A stretch of 64,000 nt of DNA. Origin: JBFWUM01 sp050247255. GTDB taxonomy: Bacteria; Acidobacteriota; Vicinamibacteria; Vicinamibacterales; UBA2999. The notes beneath the pieces are model-generated. The model was not told the DNA's origin and searched no databases. It saw only the letters and a list, made by a program, of their open reading frames with translations. The DNA lies in NCBI GenBank assembly GCA_050247255.1, contig JBFWUM010000012.1, positions 1-64,000 on the forward strand, in the 5' to 3' direction. Shown piece by piece: positions 34,186 through 42,647 of this stretch. Made by a program: the position numbers and the translations under genes. Every line of letters starts with the position of its first letter. Position 1 is the first letter of the stretch.

Positions 34186-34587
34186 ATGGCGCGAGGCTGG
34201 CCGGACTTGATGCGCGGAATTGACGCGGTTGCCTTCGTTGCGGCAGTCAACGCCGATCCTGAGTTCCGCCTCGCAGCACGCCACTGGAACGCGAAGGTCG
34301 GATTGAACTTCCCGCCCGACAATCTGATCCTGACCTTCGAAAATGGCGCATTGATCGACGCAGGCCCAGGCGACACAGCCACCGCCGACATTCGACTGAC
34401 CGCCCCCGAGGGCGGCTGGCTGGAATTCCTCAAGCCGGTCCCATCGCCATTTCATCACGGCATGGTGCCGGCACTCGTCCGGCAGGGCTTTGCACTCGAT
34501 GGGGACGTCGTTCTCTGGACCGCCTATTACGGCGCGCTCTCCCGTGTCTTCGCGGTCCTGAAGACACTCGTCAATGGACAGGGATAG
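34186..34587 (+). CDS. Hypothetical SCP2-like protein
   Basis: 133 residues, no signal peptide. The pattern FRLAARHWNAKVGLNFPPDN, LILTFENGALIDAG, TADIRLTAPEGGWLEFLK and GFALDGDVVLWTAYYGALSR resembles SCP2 sterol-carrier-like domains that bind acyl or hydrophobic ligands, but the match is by eye only. It is nine bases after the cupin gene and abuts the hydrolase gene, so the pair may be one functional unit. Confidence 0.65.
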   Translation: MARGWPDLMRGIDAVAFVAAVNADPEFRLAARHWNAKVGLNFPPDNLILTFENGALIDAGPGDTATADIRLTAPEGGWLEFLKPVPSPFHHGMVPALVRQGFALDGDVVLWTAYYGALSRVFAVLKTLVNGQG

Positions 34588-35442
34588 ATGGCTCGATTTG
34601 ACAAGGCCGTCGGCCGATACGTGTACCTGACCGTCGAAGGCGTCGAGTATCGCGTCTATTTCGAAGAAAGCGGCAGCGGAATCCCGCTCCTCTTGCAGCA
34701 CACTGCCGGGGTCGACGCGCGCCAATGGCGGTTCTTCCTCGAGGACGAGGAGATCACGAGACACTTTCGGCTGATTGCGTACGATTTGCCGTTTCATGGC
34801 AAGTCCCTGCCCCCCTCGTCCGAGCGGTGGTGGGAGCAAGAGTATCGGTTGACCGAAAGCTTCCTGAAGGCATTCATCCTGGGCCTATCCGCGGCGCTCG
34901 AACTCGACCGCCCGGTGTTTCTGGGCGCTTCGCTTGGCGGCTACATTGCCACCGATCTCGCGTTAACCCATGCGGACAGCTTTCGGGCCATCATCGGCTG
35001 CGAGGTGTCGACCGAATTGCGCGGGCTCGACAATCCGCTGTTCCACCATCCGCAGATCAGCGACGGCGCGAAGGCGGCACAGATGTATGACGCCATGGGG
35101 CCGGAGAGCCCGGAAGCCTGCAAGCGGGAGTCGACATGGCTCTTCGCCCAGGCCGCTCCGCCGGTCATGCTGGGAGACCTGTACTACGTCTGCCATGAGC
35201 ATGACCTGAGCGAGACAGCGCAGGAGATTCGCACCGATCGGACGCCGCTCTACCTGCTGAACGGCGAGTATGACTGGGTCATGCCGCCGTCCCACGGCAA
35301 GGCACTCGCCGACCGGATCACAGGGGCACGGTTTTCGACGATGGCCGGTCTCGGCCACTTCCCGATGATTGAGAATCCGCCGGTCTTCCGGCGCCATCTC
35401 CTGCCGATCCTGGAAGAAATACGACGACTGTTTGATCGATAG
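34588..35442 (+). CDS. Alpha/beta hydrolase
   Basis: 284 residues. Oxyanion region IPLLLQHTAGVDARQWRFF (about 31-50), nucleophile elbow GASLGG (Ser at about 114), acid Asp in LLNGEYDWVMPPSHGKAL, and catalytic His in GLGHFPMIENP (about 257). The lack of a signal peptide places it in the cytoplasm. It is the last gene of the LysR-linked operon. It probably cleaves a C-C or ester bond late in the pathway. Its stop lies five bases from the end of the convergent sigma-54 activator gene. Confidence 0.9.
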   Translation: MARFDKAVGRYVYLTVEGVEYRVYFEESGSGIPLLLQHTAGVDARQWRFFLEDEEITRHFRLIAYDLPFHGKSLPPSSERWWEQEYRLTESFLKAFILGLSAALELDRPVFLGASLGGYIATDLALTHADSFRAIIGCEVSTELRGLDNPLFHHPQISDGAKAAQMYDAMGPESPEACKRESTWLFAQAAPPVMLGDLYYVCHEHDLSETAQEIRTDRTPLYLLNGEYDWVMPPSHGKALADRITGARFSTMAGLGHFPMIENPPVFRRHLLPILEEIRRLFDR

Positions 35443-35447
35443 CGATA

Positions 35448-36554
35448 TCACGCACGGAAGCGGCGCCAGTCGATGCCGTGCTTCCGCACCTTGTAGTTGA
35501 AGATCCGCTCGGTCGTCGCCAGCAGCCGGGCGGCCCTGGCGCGGCTGCCGCGCGCGCTCTTCAGCGCGTCCTGCAGCGCGTCCCGCTCCACCGCGTCGAT
35601 CATGTCCTGCAGCGTCTGGCGGATCGGCGTCGCGCTCGATTCGGCCGTCTGCAGGGTGGGTGGCAGGTGATGACCGTGGATGACGCTGGCATCGCACACC
35701 ACCACGGCCCGCTCGATGGCGTTCGAGAGCTCGCGGACGTTGCCCGGCCAGTGGTAGGCGACGAGCATGTCGATGGCCGGCGTCGAGATGCGCCGCACGC
35801 TCTTCTTGTGCTCCCGCGCGAACTTCTCCAGGAAGTGGTCGGCCAGCAGCAGGATGTCCGGCTTCCGCTCCCGCAGCGGCGGCACGAAGATGCTGAAGAC
35901 GTTGAGCCGGTAGAAGAGATCCTCGCGGAACTGGCCCGCGGCCATCGCCTTCTCGAGGTCGCGGTTGGTGGCGGCGATCAGCCGGATGTTGACCCGCAGC
36001 GTCTGGGTGCCGCCGAGCCGCTCGAACTCGCGCGTCTGCAGCACCCGCAGCAGCTTCACCTGCATCGCCGCGGACAGCTCCCCGATCTCGTCGAGGAACA
36101 GCGTGCCGCCGTCGGCCAGTTCGAACCGCCCCTTCTTCATGCCGCGCGCGCCGGTGAAGGCGCCGGCCTCGTGGCCGAACAACTCGGATTCCAGAAGATC
36201 CGCCGGCAGCGCGGCGCAGCTCACCTTGATGAACGGCTTGCGCGCGCGCGGCGAGTTGTAGTGGATGTCCTGCGCGAGCAGCTCCTTGCCGGTCCCCGAC
36301 TCGCCGCGCAGCAACACGGTGGTGGTGCTGCCGGCCACCTGCGACACCTGCTCCTGCACCTGCCGCATCGGCCCGCTGTTGCCAACCAGGTTGCTGAAGG
36401 CGAAGCGATCCTGGAGCTGCCGCCGCAGCGCCGCGTTCTCCTCGGCCAGGCGCTGGCGCTCCGTCTCGCTCGCAGCCAGGCGCGACTCGAGACGCTGGAG
36501 TTCGGCGTCGACCCCCTCAGTCGTGCGGATGGCAGCAGCAGCGCGCAATGACAT
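35448..36554 (-). CDS. Sigma-54-dependent transcriptional activator, Fis family, lacking a sensor domain
   Basis: 368 residues. An N-terminal coiled coil (about 14-50, LQRLESRLAASETERQRLAE) is followed by the AAA+ domain: Walker A GESGTGKE (84-91), GAFTGA loop contacting sigma-54 (131-136), Walker B GGTLFLDEIGEL (149-160), sensor ATNRDL and LFYRLNVFSIFVPPLRER. C-terminal WPGNVRELSNAIERAVV leads to a Fis-type helix-turn-helix (about 326-358). Relatives usually begin with GAF, PAS or receiver domains; here only the coiled coil remains, so it may be constitutive or controlled by a partner. Its C-terminal DNA is duplicated at 9988-10364. Confidence 0.92.
   Translation of the reverse strand: MSLRAAAAIRTTEGVDAELQRLESRLAASETERQRLAEENAALRRQLQDRFAFSNLVGNSGPMRQVQEQVSQVAGSTTTVLLRGESGTGKELLAQDIHYNSPRARKPFIKVSCAALPADLLESELFGHEAGAFTGARGMKKGRFELADGGTLFLDEIGELSAAMQVKLLRVLQTREFERLGGTQTLRVNIRLIAATNRDLEKAMAAGQFREDLFYRLNVFSIFVPPLRERKPDILLLADHFLEKFAREHKKSVRRISTPAIDMLVAYHWPGNVRELSNAIERAVVVCDASVIHGHHLPPTLQTAESSATPIRQTLQDMIDAVERDALQDALKSARGSRARAARLLATTERIFNYKVRKHGIDWRRFRA
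35461..35824. repeat. 364-base perfect direct repeat, right copy
   Basis: Identical to 10001-10364, same orientation, within the intact sigma-54 activator gene. Identity ends at the deletion junction of the left copy. Recombination between the copies would remove the 25.5 kb between them. Confidence 0.9.
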
Positions 36555-36590
36555 GACGATCCCCGTTGATTACGCCTGCCCTATCCGTTG

Positions 36591-36606
36591 AGCAAGCGGC
36601 ATTCCA
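36591..36606 (-). promoter_or_regulatory. Possible sigma-54-type promoter of the activator gene
   Basis: Minus strand TGGAATG-CCGC-TTGCT fits TGGCACG-N4-TTGCW with GG and TTGC correctly spaced (two mismatches). The -12 GC is about 38 bases upstream of the ATG at 36554. This would let the activator drive its own expression. Confidence 0.4.
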
Positions 36607-36633
36607 GTCCTGCCACGCCTGGATCGGCGATTT

Positions 36634-36657
36634 CAGGCCGTTTTTTGTTCCGGCCTG
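36634..36657 (-). terminator. Hairpin after the carboxylase/allophanate operon
   Basis: CAGGCCG and CGGCCTG form a seven-bp stem; the ten-base loop holds a run of six T on the plus strand (A on the minus). It is 68 bases beyond the allophanate hydrolase stop and upstream of the activator promoter. The U-run is in the loop rather than after the stem, so this is only a weak terminator call. The rest of the 36555-36724 gap shows nothing else. Confidence 0.35.
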
Positions 36658-36724
36658 GTCGGCAGGCCTTCAAGTTTGTTGGTTCACACGCCTGGCGCCA
36701 CAAAGACGTCGCCAGAAATGTCTC

Positions 36725-38419
36725 TCAGCCCCTGGTCGTCAGGTAGGCGCGCCATCCGCCGTACGTCGTGATGTCGGTGGCCGTCGCCAGCGCCCACGGC
36801 TCGCACACGAATCCCTTGACCCAGGCGCCGTCGGCCAGCTGCACGCTGCCGATGCCGAGCGGCGGCGGGACGGCGGCGACGAAGCTGCCGAACCGCGCCT
36901 CCGGAACCGCCCACACCTCGACGTCGATCCCTGGACCGGGAAAACCGGGCTCGCGCAGGAGCCCGGGCTTCGGCAGCGCGCCGCCCGCGAGCGCGAACAG
37001 GCGGTAGTCGGGCGCCGTGCGGAACGCCCCGATCAGCCGCCCGCCCCGGTCCACCAGCTGGTGATTGAGCGGCTGGCCGGCCAGGTGCGCGCCGACGACG
37101 GCGACGCGGACCGTCGCCCGGTCTTCGTCGTGCGTCTCGATCTGTTCGGCGAGCATGCGTCCCGCCAGCGCCATCAGCTCGCGATCGGTGAAGGCCGGGC
37201 CGATGAGCGAAATGCCGAACGGCAGGCCGTCGCCGCGGAACCCGGCGGGGACCGCAATGGCCGCGAGGTCGAGCAGGTTCACGAAGTTCGTGTAGTAGCC
37301 GAGGTTGCTGTTCAACGCGATGGGATCCGCGAGCACCTGGCTGGTCTGGTAGATGGTGCCGGCGGTCGGCAACAGCAGCACGTCCATGCGTGACCACTGC
37401 ACGGCCGCAGCGTGGCGGAGCGCCTCGAGGCGGTACTGCGCCCGGAACGCCTCCACCGCGCTGAAGCGGCGGCCACCGGCAATGATGCCGGCAACCACGG
37501 GATCGAGATCGTGCGGGCGGCGCTCGATGAACTCGCCGACGGCGGCAAAGCGCTCGGCCACCCAGGGTCCGGCATACAGCAACGCGGCCGCTTCCCGGAA
37601 CGGGGTAAAGTCGATCGGCACGCGGGTGCCGCCAAGCTGCTCGAGCCGCTCGGCCGCGGCCGCAAACAGGTGCGGCGTCTCGTCGTCGCCGAAGAACTCC
37701 AGGTCATCGTCAGCGGGCACGCCGAAGCGGAATGCCCCCTCCAGTGCCGGCACCGGCGGCGGCGCAAACGGCCGGGAGTAGGGGTCCTTCGGGTCGAATC
37801 CGCGCGCGATCCGCCACACGCTGGCGGCATCGGCAACGCTGGACGCGAAGACCGAGACACAGTCCAGGCTGCGGCAGGCAGGCACGACCCCCGCGGTGCT
37901 GATCGCGCCGCGGGTCGGCTTCATCCCGACCAGGCCGTTGAACGCCGCCGGCACGCGCCCTGACCCCGCGGTATCGGTGCCGAGCGCGAACGCGCACAGC
38001 CCGCTGGCCACCGCGACCGCCGACCCGGAGCTCGACCCGCCCGAAATGTAGCGATCGTCGAACACGCTGGAGCAGGCGCCGTATGGGGATCGGGTCCCGA
38101 CCAGTCCGGTGGCGAACTGATCGAGGTTGGTCTTGCCGATCAGGATCGCCCCGGCGTCGAGCAGCCGTTCGACCGCCGTCGCCGTGGTCCGCGCCGCGTA
38201 GCCGAACGAGGGGCACCCGGCCGTCGTCGTCATGCCGGCGACGTCGATGTTGTCCTTCACGGCGAACGGGATGCCTGCCAGCGGCAGCGATGGATCCACG
38301 GTCCGCGCGCGCGCTACCGCGGCCTCGCGGTCGGCGAGGGAAATCCAGACCGGCGCCATCCCCTCTTCAGCAATGCGATCGAAGATCGCCGCGATCCCGT
38401 CTGCCGTCAGGCGCCGCAC
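36725..38419 (-). CDS. atzF: Allophanate hydrolase
   Basis: 564 residues. Converts allophanate to ammonia and CO2. Amidase-signature domain at about 1-430: FAVKDNIDVAGMTTTAGCPS (catalytic Lys), SGGSSSGSAVAVASGL (cis-Ser) and LGTDTAGSGRVPAAFNGLVG (nucleophile Ser). The C-terminal allophanate hydrolase domain (about 440-564; VAVVGAHLAGQPLNHQLVDR, PGIDVEVWAVPEARFGSFVA and GFVCEPWALATATDITTYGG) separates it from ordinary amidases. The start is taken as GTG 38419, just after GGAGG and overlapping the carboxylase gene by 13 bases; the frame is open upstream without coding character. Last gene of the long minus-strand array. Confidence 0.93.
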   Translation of the reverse strand: MRRLTADGIAAIFDRIAEEGMAPVWISLADREAAVARARTVDPSLPLAGIPFAVKDNIDVAGMTTTAGCPSFGYAARTTATAVERLLDAGAILIGKTNLDQFATGLVGTRSPYGACSSVFDDRYISGGSSSGSAVAVASGLCAFALGTDTAGSGRVPAAFNGLVGMKPTRGAISTAGVVPACRSLDCVSVFASSVADAASVWRIARGFDPKDPYSRPFAPPPVPALEGAFRFGVPADDDLEFFGDDETPHLFAAAAERLEQLGGTRVPIDFTPFREAAALLYAGPWVAERFAAVGEFIERRPHDLDPVVAGIIAGGRRFSAVEAFRAQYRLEALRHAAAVQWSRMDVLLLPTAGTIYQTSQVLADPIALNSNLGYYTNFVNLLDLAAIAVPAGFRGDGLPFGISLIGPAFTDRELMALAGRMLAEQIETHDEDRATVRVAVVGAHLAGQPLNHQLVDRGGRLIGAFRTAPDYRLFALAGGALPKPGLLREPGFPGPGIDVEVWAVPEARFGSFVAAVPPPLGIGSVQLADGAWVKGFVCEPWALATATDITTYGGWRAYLTTRG

Positions 38420-41400
38420 CGTTCCTCCACGCGCAACACGGCCAGCTGCTGGCCGGCGGTGACCATGGCGCCCTTGCTGCACTGCACCAGCTCGATCACC
38501 CCTTCGCTCGGCGCGACGATGGCGACCTCCATCTTCATCGCCTCGAGGACGAGGATCTTCTGCCCGGCGGCCACGCGCTGGCCTGGCTCCACGGCCACCT
38601 GCCACACGCTGGCGGTCATCGGCGACCGGACCGCCTCGCACCCGTCAGGGACGACCGCCGGCGCCGGCGGCGGCATGTCATCGGGCGGCTCGACGAACTC
38701 CGGCTGCCCGGCGGCCGCCCAGCGCTCGCGCTCGGCCACGAAGGCGGCCTGCTGCATCTGCTTGAAGGCGCGCGCCTCGGGCGCAATCGCATCGAGAAAG
38801 CGGTGGTAGCTGGCGAGGCTGAACTCGGTCTGCTCGATGCCGATGCTGTATTCACCGTGCGGGAACGCCTCGCGCATCTCCAGCAGTTCCGCCGCCGAGA
38901 CCGGGAAAAAGCGAATCTGATCGAAGAAGCGAAGCAGCCACGGTGAACCCGGCCGGAACTCCGCCGTGGTGCGGTAGGTGTTCCACATCTGCACGGTGCG
39001 GCCGACGAACTGGTAGCCGCCCGGCCCCTCCATCCCGTAGACGCAGAGGTAGGCGCCGCCGATGCCGACGGAGTTCTCGGCCGTCCAGGTCCGCGCCGGG
39101 TTGTATTTCGTCGTCACCAGCCGATGGCGGGGGTCGATCGGGGTCGCCACCGGAGCGCCCAGGTAGACGTCGCCCAATCCGAGCACGAGGTACGACGCGT
39201 CGTAGACGATGTCGCGGACCTGGCTGATGGTGTCGAGCCCGTTGATGCGGCGGATGAACTCGGTGTTGCTCGGGCACCACGGCGCATCGGGGCGGACCGA
39301 CTGCATGTACTTCTCGATGGCCAGCAGGGTCGCCGGGTCTTCCCAGGACAGCGGCAGGTGCACCACGCGGCTCGGGATCGTCAGGTCGTCGAGCGCCGGC
39401 AACGCCGCGTCGCACTCGTCGAGGACGGCGAGCAGGCGATCGCGCGACAGCTGGCGGCTGTCGTAGTGGATCTGCAGCGAGCGGATACCGGGGGTGACAT
39501 CGACGATGCCGCGCAGCCGCTGCTGGCGCAGCTGCTGCTCGAGCGCGTGGATGCGGAACCGCAGGTTGAGATCGAGTTCGTTGGGGCCCGTCTCGACCAG
39601 CAGGTAGCGGTCGCCCGCGGCCCTCGACACCGTCGCCGCGCCGCGGCGCACCACTGCCGGATCGCGCTGTTCGACATCCAGCGCTGGCAGGGCGCCGGCC
39701 AGGCGCGCGACGGCGCCGTCGAGCGCCCGCTCGAGACCCGTGGCCTGGGCCTCGGTCATGAAACGGAACCGCACAGTGTCGCCCGCGCGCAGCTGGCCGA
39801 TCTTCCACAGCTCCGCCTGGGCGATCACCGCCGGGCAGACGAAGCCGCCAAGGCTGGGGCCGTCCGGACCGAGCAGGATCGGCATGTCGCCGGTGAAGTC
39901 CATCGCGCCGACGGCATAGGCGTTGTCGTGCAGGTTCGACGGGTGCAGTCCCGCCTCGCCGCCGTCCCGGCGCGCCCACGTGGGCCGCGGTCCGATCAAG
40001 CGGACGCCGGTGCGATCGGAGTTGTAGTGGACCTTCCACGTCGCGCCGAACAGCCGGCCGATGTCCTCGCCGGTGAAGAAGTCGGGCGCGCCGTGCGGGC
40101 CATACAACACGCCGACGTCCCACTCGTTGGACCAGCGCGGCACGAGGTCGGCCGGCAACTGCTCTACCGGCGGCGTCGCCCGGTCGGGCGCGCCCCAACG
40201 CAGCATGTCGCCCGCGCGCAGCACCCGGCCGGCGTGGCCGCCGAACCGGCCGAGGATGAACGTGGATCGGCTGCCGAGGTACGACGGCACGTCGAGTCCG
40301 CCGCGGATCGCGAGATACGCCCGGGCGCCAGCGGTCTCCGCCGCCCGCAACCGGAGCACCGCTCCCGCCGGCACCACGATCGACCGCCAGCGCTCCACCG
40401 GCGTGCCGTCGAGCGTCGCCCGCATGTCGGACCCACCGAGGGCGATGACCGTCGGCGCGTGGAAGCGGAGCGTCGGCCCGGTGAGCGTGCACTCGAGCCC
40501 GGCCGCCGACTCGGGATTGCCGACGAGGCGATTGACCAGCCGGAACGAGAGCGTGTCCATCGGGCCTGACGGCGGAACGCCGACATGCCAGTACCCGAGC
40601 CGGCCGGGATAGTCCTGCACCGTGGTCTGCATGCCGGGATCCAGCACCTCGACCGCGTTGGGCCGGTACTCGATCCCGGCCAGGAACCGGGTCGGGAATC
40701 CGCCCGCCTGGAAGCCGGGCGTCGCCACCACCTGGCGCAGGTATTCGAGATTCGTCTCGAAGCCGGCGAACGAGGTGGCGGCCAGCGCGTCCTGCAGCCT
40801 GGCCACCGCGGCATCGCGCGTCTCGCCGCGGACGATGATCTTCGCGAGCATCGGGTCGTAGTACGGGGTGACCTCGGTGCCGGTGGCGACCCACCCATCG
40901 CAGCGCGCGTCCTCGGGCAGCCGCACCTCGGAGAGCGTCCCGGTGCTGGGGCGGAAGTCGTGGGCAGGGTCCTCCGCGTAGACGCGCACCTGGATCGCGG
41001 CGCCTTTCGGCACCACGGCCAGCGACTCGAGCGGCGGCAGCTCGCCGGCGCCAAGCCGCACCATCCACTCCACCAGGTCGATGCCGGTCACTTCCTCCGT
41101 GACGCCGTGCTCGACCTGCAGCCGGGTGTTCACTTCGAGAAAGAAGTACTCGTCGCGATCGGCGTCGTAGAGGAACTCGGCGGTGCCGGCGGAGCGGTAT
41201 TGCACCGCGGCGGCGAGCCGCTCGGCGGTCTGCCAGAGGCGGCGGCGCGTGTCGTCGCTGAGCCCAGGCGCGGGCGTCTCCTCGATCACCTTCTGGTTGC
41301 GGCGCTGCGCCGAGCAGTCGCGCTCCCCCAGTGCCAGGACGCCGCCGCGCCCGTCGCCGAACAGCTGCACCTCGATGTGGCGGGCCCGCTCGACGAAGCG

Positions 41401-41997
41401 CTCCAGGTAGACGCCGCCCTGTCCGAAGTTGGCGGCGCCGAGGCGGGCGACCGGGGCGAAGTGCTCGCGCAGCTCCTGCGGCGTGCGGCAGACGCGCATG
41501 CCGATGCCGCCGCCACCCGCCGTGCTCTTCAGGATCACCGGGTAGCCGCATCGCTCCGCCTCGGCGAGCGCGTGGTGCTCGTCGTCCAGCAGCCCGGTGC
41601 CGGGCAGCAGCGGGGCGCCGGCGGCCTCGGCGATCTCGCGCGCGGTGTGCTTGAGCCCGAGCTCGCGCATCTGCCCGGCGGTCGGTCCGAGAAACACGAG
41701 GCCGGCGCGTTCGCACGCCTCGACGAAGCCGGCGTTCTCGCTGAGGAACCCGTAGCCCGGGTGAATGGCTTCGGCGCCGGTGCGGACGGCGGCGTCGAGG
41801 ATGGCCGCCTGGTCCAGGTAGCTCTGGGCCGCCGGCGCTGGCCCGAGGCGCACGGCGGCGTCCGCCTGCGCCACGTGCGGCGCGTGGCGATCGGCATCGG
41901 AATACACTGCGACCGGCGAGACCCCCATTCGCCGGAGCGTGCGCAGCACGCGGCAGGCGATGGCCCCGCGGTTGGCAATGAGGACCTTACGGAACAT
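38407..41997 (-). CDS. uca: Urea carboxylase / guanidine carboxylase (biotin-dependent)
   Basis: 1196 residues, a full-length single-chain enzyme. Biotin carboxylase domain at about 1-450 (MFRKVLIANRGAIACRVLRT, STAGGGGIGMRV, EVNTRLQVEHGVTEEVTGID), KipA-like carboxyltransferase part (DPGMQTTVQDYPGRLGYWHV, about 465-760), KipI-like part (LVETGPNELDLNLRFRIHAL, about 790-1000), then TTKYNPARTWTAEN and YGMEGPGGYQFVGRTVQMWN, and a biotinyl domain with LEAMKMEVAI (biotin Lys1155). It carboxylates urea to allophanate, or guanidine to carboxyguanidine in the subgroup linked to DUF1989 genes, as here. Its start overlaps the preceding DUF1989 stop (TGATG). Confidence 0.93.
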   Translation of the reverse strand: MFRKVLIANRGAIACRVLRTLRRMGVSPVAVYSDADRHAPHVAQADAAVRLGPAPAAQSYLDQAAILDAAVRTGAEAIHPGYGFLSENAGFVEACERAGLVFLGPTAGQMRELGLKHTAREIAEAAGAPLLPGTGLLDDEHHALAEAERCGYPVILKSTAGGGGIGMRVCRTPQELREHFAPVARLGAANFGQGGVYLERFVERARHIEVQLFGDGRGGVLALGERDCSAQRRNQKVIEETPAPGLSDDTRRRLWQTAERLAAAVQYRSAGTAEFLYDADRDEYFFLEVNTRLQVEHGVTEEVTGIDLVEWMVRLGAGELPPLESLAVVPKGAAIQVRVYAEDPAHDFRPSTGTLSEVRLPEDARCDGWVATGTEVTPYYDPMLAKIIVRGETRDAAVARLQDALAATSFAGFETNLEYLRQVVATPGFQAGGFPTRFLAGIEYRPNAVEVLDPGMQTTVQDYPGRLGYWHVGVPPSGPMDTLSFRLVNRLVGNPESAAGLECTLTGPTLRFHAPTVIALGGSDMRATLDGTPVERWRSIVVPAGAVLRLRAAETAGARAYLAIRGGLDVPSYLGSRSTFILGRFGGHAGRVLRAGDMLRWGAPDRATPPVEQLPADLVPRWSNEWDVGVLYGPHGAPDFFTGEDIGRLFGATWKVHYNSDRTGVRLIGPRPTWARRDGGEAGLHPSNLHDNAYAVGAMDFTGDMPILLGPDGPSLGGFVCPAVIAQAELWKIGQLRAGDTVRFRFMTEAQATGLERALDGAVARLAGALPALDVEQRDPAVVRRGAATVSRAAGDRYLLVETGPNELDLNLRFRIHALEQQLRQQRLRGIVDVTPGIRSLQIHYDSRQLSRDRLLAVLDECDAALPALDDLTIPSRVVHLPLSWEDPATLLAIEKYMQSVRPDAPWCPSNTEFIRRINGLDTISQVRDIVYDASYLVLGLGDVYLGAPVATPIDPRHRLVTTKYNPARTWTAENSVGIGGAYLCVYGMEGPGGYQFVGRTVQMWNTYRTTAEFRPGSPWLLRFFDQIRFFPVSAAELLEMREAFPHGEYSIGIEQTEFSLASYHRFLDAIAPEARAFKQMQQAAFVAERERWAAAGQPEFVEPPDDMPPPAPAVVPDGCEAVRSPMTASVWQVAVEPGQRVAAGQKILVLEAMKMEVAIVAPSEGVIELVQCSKGAMVTAGQQLAVLRVEERCGA

Positions 41998-42647
41998 CAG
42001 TCAACGGGATCCCAGATGAGCACGCGCACCGGCGTCGGGTTGTAGCCGTTGCAGGGGTTGTTCAGCTGCGGGCAGTTGCTGATCACCGCCAGGACGTCCA
42101 TCTCGGCGCGCATCTCCACATACTTCCCCGGCGCCGACACGCCGTCCTCGAACGTCAGCTTCCCCTCCGGGGTGACCGGCACGTTCATGAAGAAGTTGAT
42201 GTTGTGCGTGATGTCGCGCTTCTCCAGCCCGTGCCCCCAGCCCACGATCGCCTTGACGAAGCTCTGGCGGCAGGCGTGCATGTGCCGCTTCTCGATCGCG
42301 TAGCGCACCATGTTGCTCTCGGTGGCGCAGGCGCCGCCGAGCGTGTCGTGGCGGCCGCAGGTGTCGGCGACGATCGTCAGCAGCGTGTTGCCGCGCGACG
42401 ACACCAGCCGCGTGCCGGCGGTCAGGTAGATGCTGCCCTGCTCGCGTATGGTGTCCTGCGCCGAGTAGCGATCCGCGGTGTCGCGCGCGTTGTAGAACAG
42501 GGTGTCAGCCGCCTGGTTGCCCTCGAGATCGACGATGCGGAAGTGCTGCCCCTCGCGGATTTCGTGGATCCACGGCTCGCCGGCGGGCACGACCTCGTCG
42601 TGCACGGCCAGCGCCGGGTCGAGTGGGCTCTCGATCAGGGCGGTCAC
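41997..42647 (-). CDS. DUF1989 urea carboxylase-associated protein (candidate carboxyguanidine deiminase subunit)
   Basis: 216 residues of the DUF1989 family. Motifs: GQHFRIVDLEGNQAADTLFY, SRGNTLLTIVADTCGRHDTL, GGACATESNMVRYAIEKRHM, HACRQSFVKAIVGWGHGLEK and NINFFMNVPVTPEGKLTFED. Paired DUF1989 proteins next to urea-carboxylase-like enzymes have been shown in other bacteria to form carboxyguanidine deiminase, which yields allophanate and ammonia. The GTG start at 42647 overlaps the stop of the companion gene (GTGA), so the two are translationally coupled, as expected for a heteromer. Confidence 0.88.
   Translation of the reverse strand: MTALIESPLDPALAVHDEVVPAGEPWIHEIREGQHFRIVDLEGNQAADTLFYNARDTADRYSAQDTIREQGSIYLTAGTRLVSSRGNTLLTIVADTCGRHDTLGGACATESNMVRYAIEKRHMHACRQSFVKAIVGWGHGLEKRDITHNINFFMNVPVTPEGKLTFEDGVSAPGKYVEMRAEMDVLAVISNCPQLNNPCNGYNPTPVRVLIWDPVD

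Noticed and set aside
38852..41716. A 954-codon minus-strand frame inside the carboxylase gene
   Set aside because: Same strand, wrong phase; Arg/Gly/Ala-rich without motifs, while the overlapping frame is a complete biotin-dependent carboxylase.
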